From NCBI GenBank assembly GCA_003166865.1, contig PMUP01000019.1:30330-94329 (forward strand): DNA of 64,000 nucleotides, in the 5' to 3' direction. Below, in pieces: positions 58,248 through 64,000 of the stretch. Under the pieces are notes generated by a model. That model did not search any database, was not told the DNA's origin, and saw nothing but the letters and a program-made list of their open reading frames with translations. The stretch's first letter is position 1; each line of letters starts with the position of its first letter. The stretch comes from Bryobacterales bacterium. Lineage in GTDB: Bacteria; Acidobacteriota; Terriglobia; Bryobacterales; Bryobacteraceae. A program made the translations under genes and the position numbers.

Positions 58248-61055
58248 CTACTGGGTCACGGTCAGCATGGCGGGCTGGCTGGCGACCCCTCCCACGGTCA
58301 CCACCACGGGCTGCGCACCGAGCGGCGCATTGGCGGGAACTACATAGTTGACTTGTGTCACGCCAACCAAGCCGGGCGGAATGCCAATGAAGTCGATGGT
58401 CGCCGGCAGATTCGCGACCGTCACCTTGACGGGGAGTGTCGGCTTCGGCAGTTCCGAGACTGGCGTCGACGGAGCAGGCGACGCGCCATCGGCTAAACTC
58501 GGAGAGACTTGACCTTCGCCGGTGATGTACAGCGCGGTCTCCACGCCGCGTCCGGCGCTGGAGAACGGAGGGAAGACAAATCCGTTGTCCATGAAGATGC
58601 CGGGCGCAGCCGGCACCACTCGAAGCGTGTAGTTGACGCCCACGTCCGGGTTGTACGGGTCGTACACCGTGAGCGTCGCGATCCCGGGTTGCGTCTCATA
58701 CGGGATCTGAAGGTTCACTTGGTCCGGGGACACATAGTACAGTGAAGCCGTGACGCCGTTCACGGTGGCCGCGAAACCTTGCAGGTATTGCGGCAGCGGA
58801 ATCGTTCCCGCCGATTGCACCTCATTTCCAAGCGCCGTCCCGTAGACGCTGAGCAGCATGCCGGGCGCGTAGCCCTGCTGGCCCGATGCCGCGTTGCTCG
58901 CGCCGCCCACGCTGAGCGGCGTTAGCTTGCCCTTGAACGGAATGGTCAACTCTTCGGACCAGTGATTTCCGTGAACATCCGTGCCGCTGTAATCGAATAC
59001 AACATTAGTGGGCACCGACAGATTCGTCAGGTTCAAATTCAGGGAGGAAATCGTTCCGTCCGCTGGGATGTCGTTGGTCCCGAACACCGAGGTCACGTCG
59101 TAGGATTTCCCGTCAATGCTGAATCCGGTGACCGTGGCCGCCACGCCCGCCTCCTCCGATAGCGTGATGGTAAACAGCCAGCGGTTGCCGCCTACATCGG
59201 TTGACTGCTCGAACACCGGATTCTGGTCGATGGAGGCGACCACCACCGCCGCCGTCGCAGCCTGGCTGGTCCACGCATGGACGAAGTTGTATGCGTCGGG
59301 AGAGCCCAGGCCGGATGCCCGGCTATAACCCTGGCCCGCGCTATATCCGAAGCTGCCGTTAGTGCAATCCGGAGAACCAATCACGCACGGAACTTCGTTG
59401 TTGCCCACGCTAATATCGTGGAAAACACCGCTGGTCTGAGCCAGCCGGTACAACTGGGGATTGATGTTTGCAAGTCCGGGTTGGGCCTGCGCGCCAGTGG
59501 ACACCAGATATTCGTTGAGCAGAGTGACAATTCCGGCCATGGTCGGCCCCCCAATGGACGTTCCACCGATGATCTCCAGCATGCCGCCGGTGTAAATGAA
59601 GTAGCCGTCGTGATTGGGCGAGGCAGCGATGGAAACATCCGGAACATTCCGAAAGCTGTTGCTCGGAACACCTGGGGCCGTTTGCCACACCGGTTTTGGA
59701 AAGAAGATGCTCGTTCCTCCTCCGCCGGCGCCACCTTGCAGCCCGTAGCCGATGTCGGTATCGTTCCAAACTCGCTCCGGAATGTATGAAAGGGCGGACG
59801 CCCCGGTGGCGCTATTGGTGTTGCTCCAATAGTTACCGCTGCCTTCATTAAACTCGCTGCCGCCCATGGAAGTGACTTCGGGAACGCTGCCCGGAGCATC
59901 CACCGCCAACCCGTCCTGAGCAATCACGGCGTCCTGGTCCTCGCAATCGGCGGCGCCCGTGTCACCAGCCGCGTTCAACCACGTGATGCCTTCGGAGTTG
60001 GCTTGGAGCGCCAAGCCTCGATAAATAGGCAGGTCGATTATATCGGCGTTCTCGCACAGCCCGTAACTCATGCTGATCACCGGCGCGTACGCTTCATCGA
60101 TGGCTTGCGTCAACGATACGAACACATCGTCGGAGTTGACATAGATGATGGTGGCGTACCGCGCTACCGAGCCGGACCATTCCAAATCCAAATCTGCCTC
60201 CGGGAGATCGTCCTGGCTGACGCCGGGATCCGGCGGCACGAGCCTCACCTCGGGAGTATTGGCTGGCAAACCATACATCGAACGGAATGTTGCAATGTCC
60301 GACAGCATGATATCCGTCTGACCCATGATCGCCAGTTTCTGGCCCGTGCCTTTGATGTTCTCGTTGTACAACCGGGTGACGTCGTAGATGGTGGCGAAGT
60401 CGTCAGGCACGATTTGGTTTTCCCCGTCTGTCTCATTGTCGGGATTGCTCCGCCGGGCGAAGAGCGGCCGCAGGCGAAAGTTGTGCAGCCCGCGAAATCC
60501 GCGCACGATTCCGGAGAGCGCCGCGGGAATGGAGGGAGCGCTCACGTTCGCGTAGTGAACCTTGCCGTTTCCCAGATACTGATCGATCTGCGTATGCAGC
60601 GCAGCCTCCACTTGCCCCGCCGAACCGCTGAATTGAATCCAGGTACGGCTGCGTGCCACACGTTCCACTTGCAGGCCTTGTGACTGGAGCCACGCCGTAA
60701 GGCGATTGATATCGTTCTGGCTGACGCCAAACTGATCCGCGTATTGTTCGGGCGACAACCACTTGTGATAGTTCGCCGAACTGGGATTCTGCTGGCCGGC
60801 CAGCAACTGCTCGAGCGACGTTTCCTGACCGGACGATGACTCCAGGTACATCGTGATGCGGGGCAGAGGAAAAGACGCGTCCACGGGTCCTTGATCCACC
60901 GCCGCTCGCGCCTGGGCCGGCACGTGGCCGCGAAGCGCCACCGTGGGACTGTTGCGGATCCGCGTCCCGATTCGGTCCTGCTGGGCTTCGGCGGTCAGCG
61001 TGAGTAGAGCGGATGCAGATATAAGAAGAGTGAATGATCGCGCACGGATGAACAT
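58248..61055 (-). CDS. Exported S53 (sedolisin/kumamolisin-like) protease with TIGR03437-type C terminus
   Basis: A 935-residue secreted acid protease. The signal peptide starts at ATG 61055 (MFIRARSFTLLISASALLTL). A pro-S53 domain (about 40-195: YHKWLSPEQYADQFGVSQND) precedes the catalytic domain (about 220-600). The Glu/Asp dyad is in ADLDLEWSG and the catalytic Ser in GGTSIGGPTMAG. An Ig-like segment follows. The last 230 residues (GGASNAASGQQGYAPGMLLS to the end) match the C-terminal module known as TIGR03437, seen largely in Solibacter-type Acidobacteria. It is the best single taxonomic clue in the window. Confidence 0.92.
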   Translation of the reverse strand: MFIRARSFTLLISASALLTLTAEAQQDRIGTRIRNSPTVALRGHVPAQARAAVDQGPVDASFPLPRITMYLESSSGQETSLEQLLAGQQNPSSANYHKWLSPEQYADQFGVSQNDINRLTAWLQSQGLQVERVARSRTWIQFSGSAGQVEAALHTQIDQYLGNGKVHYANVSAPSIPAALSGIVRGFRGLHNFRLRPLFARRSNPDNETDGENQIVPDDFATIYDVTRLYNENIKGTGQKLAIMGQTDIMLSDIATFRSMYGLPANTPEVRLVPPDPGVSQDDLPEADLDLEWSGSVARYATIIYVNSDDVFVSLTQAIDEAYAPVISMSYGLCENADIIDLPIYRGLALQANSEGITWLNAAGDTGAADCEDQDAVIAQDGLAVDAPGSVPEVTSMGGSEFNEGSGNYWSNTNSATGASALSYIPERVWNDTDIGYGLQGGAGGGGTSIFFPKPVWQTAPGVPSNSFRNVPDVSIAASPNHDGYFIYTGGMLEIIGGTSIGGPTMAGIVTLLNEYLVSTGAQAQPGLANINPQLYRLAQTSGVFHDISVGNNEVPCVIGSPDCTNGSFGYSAGQGYSRASGLGSPDAYNFVHAWTSQAATAAVVVASIDQNPVFEQSTDVGGNRWLFTITLSEEAGVAATVTGFSIDGKSYDVTSVFGTNDIPADGTISSLNLNLTNLSVPTNVVFDYSGTDVHGNHWSEELTIPFKGKLTPLSVGGASNAASGQQGYAPGMLLSVYGTALGNEVQSAGTIPLPQYLQGFAATVNGVTASLYYVSPDQVNLQIPYETQPGIATLTVYDPYNPDVGVNYTLRVVPAAPGIFMDNGFVFPPFSSAGRGVETALYITGEGQVSPSLADGASPAPSTPVSELPKPTLPVKVTVANLPATIDFIGIPPGLVGVTQVNYVVPANAPLGAQPVVVTVGGVASQPAMLTVTQ

Positions 61056-61216
61056 AGTGATTGCCACGAATGGATGCTGAATACTAGGATGGACGCGTAC
61101 CGAACCAGGTTTCAATCAGACTTTTGACTTAGACTGGCCTTCGGAGTAGCTACGCTCGTATTCTCCCACAAGCTCCCTGCCGAAAGTGGTTGCGAATCCG
61201 ATAAACTAAAACACGA

Positions 61217-62143
61217 ATGCAACGGGTTTGGCGCACGGCGGTGTTGTTTGTGATCGCGATGTCCTCTTGCGTCTTTCTGCCGTCCATTGCGGCCGACGCA
61301 CGCTCACCCTTCGCGGGCCGCTGGGATTTGACGATCACTACGCAGAAAGGCGCCTTTCCATCTTGGATGGAGTACGTTGACGACGGCGGCACGCCGGCCA
61401 TACGCATGGTCGGCCGCACCGGGAGCGTGCACGCTATGCGCGACGCCAGGGTGGAAGGATCGCACCTGATGTTCGCCGATCCACAGTCGTCGGGCGACGG
61501 CCACTGGGACCTGACCGTAAAAGATCGTAAGCTCCAAGGCCGATCGCCCGATGGCGAGGTCGCCGGCATTTCGGCGCCACTGCTGAACCGAAGACCTCCC
61601 AAAGCCTGGAGTGCTCCCGAGCCGCTGTTCAACGGGCGCGATCTCTCGGGATGGGAAGCCGACCAGGCGTCCAACAGCCACTGGGTGGCCGTGGACGGCG
61701 AACTTCGAAATCAGAGCGCCGGAGCAAATCTTCGCACCGTGCGCACGTTCGGCGATTTCAAATTGCATATCGAGTACAATTGCCCGAGCGGCGGCAACAG
61801 CGGCGTGTACCTGCGGGGACGCTATGAGGTCCAGGTGGAGTACGAGCCGCCGGACAAGAACGACGCGTTTCACGCCATGGGGTCGATCTACGGCTTCATC
61901 GCTCCGTCGGCGGAAGTCGCCGCGCGCCCAGGCGAGTGGGAGAGCTATGACGTCACCCTGGTGGGCCGCAACGTGACCGTGGTTCGCAACGGCGTGCTCA
62001 TCATCGACAACAGGGAAATCCCGGGCATCACCGGCGGCGCGCTGGATAGTCACGAAGCCGAGCCTGGCCCGCTCTACCTGCAAGGCGATCACACCGGCGG
62101 CCTCAAGTTCCGCGCGATCACCATCTCCGTCCCGCGACCGTGA
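61217..62143 (+). CDS. Exported DUF1080 (3-keto-disaccharide hydrolase-like) protein
   Basis: A 308-residue protein with a signal peptide (about 1-28). The N-terminal 90 residues form a small beta domain (FAGRWDLTITTQKG). The rest is the concanavalin-like DUF1080 fold: LFNGRDLSGWEAD, FGDFKLHIEYNCP, NSGVYLRGRYEVQV and GPLYLQGDHTGGLKFRAITI. Some members hydrolyse 3-keto-glycosides in the periplasm. The preceding 160 bases (61056-61216) contain the divergent promoters; I see no specific site there. Confidence 0.9.
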   Translation: MQRVWRTAVLFVIAMSSCVFLPSIAADARSPFAGRWDLTITTQKGAFPSWMEYVDDGGTPAIRMVGRTGSVHAMRDARVEGSHLMFADPQSSGDGHWDLTVKDRKLQGRSPDGEVAGISAPLLNRRPPKAWSAPEPLFNGRDLSGWEADQASNSHWVAVDGELRNQSAGANLRTVRTFGDFKLHIEYNCPSGGNSGVYLRGRYEVQVEYEPPDKNDAFHAMGSIYGFIAPSAEVAARPGEWESYDVTLVGRNVTVVRNGVLIIDNREIPGITGGALDSHEAEPGPLYLQGDHTGGLKFRAITISVPRP

Positions 62144-62173
62144 CCGAGCCGCGACCGTGAGGGAGCCGGTCCC

Positions 62174-62506
62174 TCACTCCACCGTCAGCACCACCGGCTG
62201 CTCAATAATCGATGCCTTGTTCGCCGTAAGAAAAGCCAGATGATACCGGCCGGGCTTGATGCGAGGAACCTGGAACTTGATCTTGTCACTGCTCTGTTCC
62301 ATGACGGCGACTTTCGTGTCCACCTTGCCGTCGGTCAGATACAACTCGACGCCCGGGGTTTTGTCCGCGCTCTCGCAAGTGGCGTTCACCGTATCGCCCG
62401 TCTTAGCTGTGTCGGGATCGATCGCCGAACATCTCGGCGTTCCCTGAAATCCAGCCATGGCCGCGGCCGTGGCCAGCAGCAGTCCAACAACGAAGCACGT
62501 TTGCAT
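62174..62506 (-). CDS. Small exported protein with an IPT/Ig-like fold
   Basis: A 110-residue protein. The signal peptide (MQTCFVVGLLLATAAAMAG) has a GGAGG ribosome binding site six bases upstream of ATG 62506. The mature part looks like one Ig/IPT-type beta sandwich (AIDPDTAKTGDTVNATCESA, VPRIKPGRYHLAFLTANKAS). No enzymatic motif. Binding to sugar or protein is possible but unproven. Confidence 0.75.
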   Translation of the reverse strand: MQTCFVVGLLLATAAAMAGFQGTPRCSAIDPDTAKTGDTVNATCESADKTPGVELYLTDGKVDTKVAVMEQSSDKIKFQVPRIKPGRYHLAFLTANKASIIEQPVVLTVE

Positions 62507-62627
62507 GGTGCCTCCAGTGCTGGCGATTATACACCCGCCGCATGCGGACCGCGCGCAAGTCACCACTCGGCAACTGCCGGCAACTCCAAAGTTCTTGACA
62601 ACCTCCGTTCTGCTAACATCCCAGATC

Positions 62628-63425
62628 ATGAACATTGTCCTGGTCCATGGAATCCTGGGTTTCCGCGAGAAGTTCGGAATCGAGTACTTCCGCAACATCG
62701 CCGAGCATTTTAGCGAAAAGGGTTTCAAAGTGATCGCGCCAACTCTCGATCCGACGCAAGGCATCGAGTATCGTGGCGGCCAACTTCGTGATCAGATCAA
62801 TGCCGCGTTCGGGAATGGCAGCATCGACCCGTCACAGAAGACCCACATCATCGCCCACAGCATGGGCGGGCTTGACAGCCGCTGGATGCTGTCGCCGGTG
62901 AACCCGAATCGCATCCAAGCTCCGATTCGGTCCCTGACGACGATTTCGACGCCGCACCAAGGCTCATTGATCGCCGACCTGATTGATAGTCCCGAGAAGC
63001 TGGCGCCCTTCGGACAGCTGCCGTTCGGACCGCACCCGAACCTCTTGCAACCCGCGCTCGATGCTCTCGGCATTTCTCTGAACGGATTGCGGAATCTGAC
63101 GACGGCGTACTGCCAGAGATTCTCAGCGACGTATACGAATGCCCCAGCGGTTGCTTACTTCTCAGTCGCCGGAGCCGGGCGCTCTGGTTTTCCCTCTACA
63201 TGCGGTCTGTTCTTCCTGTTTCACCAGTACATATCGGCGCAATCGGGTCAGGCGAACGACGGTTTGGTAACCGTGCCCTCCGCGCAGTGGGGACAGTTTG
63301 ACGGGAACAAGTGGCCCGCCGATCATGCCGATGAGGTAGGAACCAATCTCGACACGCTGGGTCCGTCGTCATTTCCGTGGCTTGCGAAGTATGATCTGAT
63401 CGTGGCGAACGTTGCGGGCCTCTGA
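62628..63425 (+). CDS. Triacylglycerol-lipase-like alpha/beta hydrolase
   Basis: A 265-residue hydrolase. The oxyanion motif is VLVHGILGF, the nucleophile elbow AHSMGG, and LTTISTPHQGSLIADLI is the block that follows it in bacterial lipases. An Asp in NDGLVTVPSA and a His in KWPADHADEV complete a plausible triad. No signal peptide is seen from ATG 62628, so it may act inside the cell. The frame is open upstream to 62457, but that part is not lipase-like. Confidence 0.88.
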   Translation: MNIVLVHGILGFREKFGIEYFRNIAEHFSEKGFKVIAPTLDPTQGIEYRGGQLRDQINAAFGNGSIDPSQKTHIIAHSMGGLDSRWMLSPVNPNRIQAPIRSLTTISTPHQGSLIADLIDSPEKLAPFGQLPFGPHPNLLQPALDALGISLNGLRNLTTAYCQRFSATYTNAPAVAYFSVAGAGRSGFPSTCGLFFLFHQYISAQSGQANDGLVTVPSAQWGQFDGNKWPADHADEVGTNLDTLGPSSFPWLAKYDLIVANVAGL

Positions 63426-63445
63426 GTGGCTTGGCGACTCGATGT

Positions 63446-64000
63446 TCAAGCCAAAGCTTTTCCGTACAGCGCGAGCAAGCGGCTCCATGCCTTCTCGGCC
63501 TGTTCCTGGTTGTAGACCGACGTATCCGGAGGGCACCAGCCATGCGCGGCGCCCGTGTACACTTCGATTTCCGCGGGCAGGTTCGCCTTGGCGAACGTCT
63601 CTTTCAGAACGTCCTTGTCCTTGGGAGCCCGCATATCGTCGTTGGCCGCAATCGCGATGAGGAACTGCGCCTTGCTCTTAGCAGCCTCGAGATGCGGACT
63701 GTTCGGCATATCTGTCACCAGTCCCCCGCCGTGGAAGGAGGCCACTGCTCCGACGCGATCGGGCACGGCGGCTGCGGTACGAAACGCCATCGGGCCGCCC
63801 ATGCAATAACCCTGTGTGCCAACCTTTCGATTCTTGGCAACTGACGATTGCTGGTCCAGCCACCCGATGAACGCCTTCGCATCGGTCATGTGGGTCGTCT
63901 CGTTCAGAGCTTGCGCCAGCGGCAACAGCTGCGGGATCGGGGTTGCGGCGCCGGCATCCGCGGTCGGGGCTTTCTTGACGCGGTAGAACGGATTCACCAC
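63446..64000 (-). CDS. Dienelactone hydrolase family protein (5' end outside window)
   Basis: C-terminal 184 residues of an alpha/beta hydrolase of the dienelactone hydrolase family. The nucleophile elbow GYCMGG has the family's Cys, followed by an Asp in AANDDMRAP and a His in GAAHGWCPPD. The frame is open to the window edge (it begins VVNPFYRVKKA), so the true start lies outside. Substrates of this family range from dienelactone to various esters. Confidence 0.88.
   Translation of the reverse strand: MVNPFYRVKKAPTADAGAATPIPQLLPLAQALNETTHMTDAKAFIGWLDQQSSVAKNRKVGTQGYCMGGPMAFRTAAAVPDRVGAVASFHGGGLVTDMPNSPHLEAAKSKAQFLIAIAANDDMRAPKDKDVLKETFAKANLPAEIEVYTGAAHGWCPPDTSVYNQEQAEKAWSRLLALYGKALA

Noticed and set aside
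62594..62618. TTGACA/TAACAT promoter before the lipase gene
   Set aside because: The spacer is only 13 bases, too short for a sigma-70 promoter.

Overview
The window looks like chromosome of a soil-type Acidobacteriota bacterium, probably Bryobacterales/Solibacter-like. This is inferred from gene content, not from a search. The supporting signs are a TIGR03437-type C-terminal module on a long exported protease, an Acidobacteria-style VWFA-related exported protein, a DUF1080 protein, a YCII/DGPF protein with an ECF42-type sigma factor, GC-rich DNA of about 60%, and frequent GTG/TTG starts. There is one tRNA (Leu, anticodon UAG), no rRNA, no insertion sequence and no CRISPR array.

Layout. 0-7 kb: the end of a NarL-type two-component system, an amidohydrolase, tRNA-Leu, a glycogen debranching enzyme, an acetyltransferase and a VWA protein. 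7-14.5 kb: a three-gene nonribosomal peptide cassette on the minus strand (A-PCP, P450, C-A-PCP-TE), followed upstream by about 0.8 kb without a convincing gene but with two palindromes. 15-24.5 kb: a CarD regulator, then a PDZ/multi-TM histidine kinase with an NtrC-type activator and two tandem TolC-like outer-membrane proteins. A sigma-54-type promoter and paired direct repeats precede the first tolC. 24.5-30.7 kb: a tightly overlapping minus-strand operon, aroC-def-fmt-argJ-hypothetical-GH20. 30.8-34 kb: a decayed membrane-protein gene, an esterase, and an RNA-binding/cold-shock cluster. 34-45 kb: exported oxidoreductase and beta-helix proteins, small membrane proteins, the ECF42 module, a metallophosphoesterase interrupted by a stop, a fosmidomycin-resistance-type MFS pump and a Ser/Thr kinase with Sel1 repeats. 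45-48 kb: a LytS/LytTR system with an exported TPR protein carrying a haem-c motif. 48-54 kb: a type III-A Csm operon (cas10-csm2-csm3-csm4-csm5), divergent from a VapBC-like toxin-antitoxin pair. 54-64 kb: a ClC-CBS-TPR fusion, Pal, a PPC-domain protein, an S53 protease, a DUF1080 protein, a lipase and the end of a dienelactone hydrolase.

Two accessory systems stand out. The first is the Csm operon. Its Cas10 keeps the GGDD cyclase motif but begins directly at Palm1, so it lacks the HD nuclease and also the zinc-ribbon cysteines. Its Csm2 carries a disordered Arg/Gly-rich extension of about 100 residues. No cas6, cas1/2, array or CARF effector is visible here. The second is the small NRPS cassette. 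An A domain with a residue set close to the leucine code loads a carrier protein, a P450 may oxidise the tethered residue, and a C-A-PCP-TE protein with a textbook serine code adds Ser and releases the product with a cysteine-type thioesterase.

All calls come from reading the translations and DNA by eye; no database was searched.
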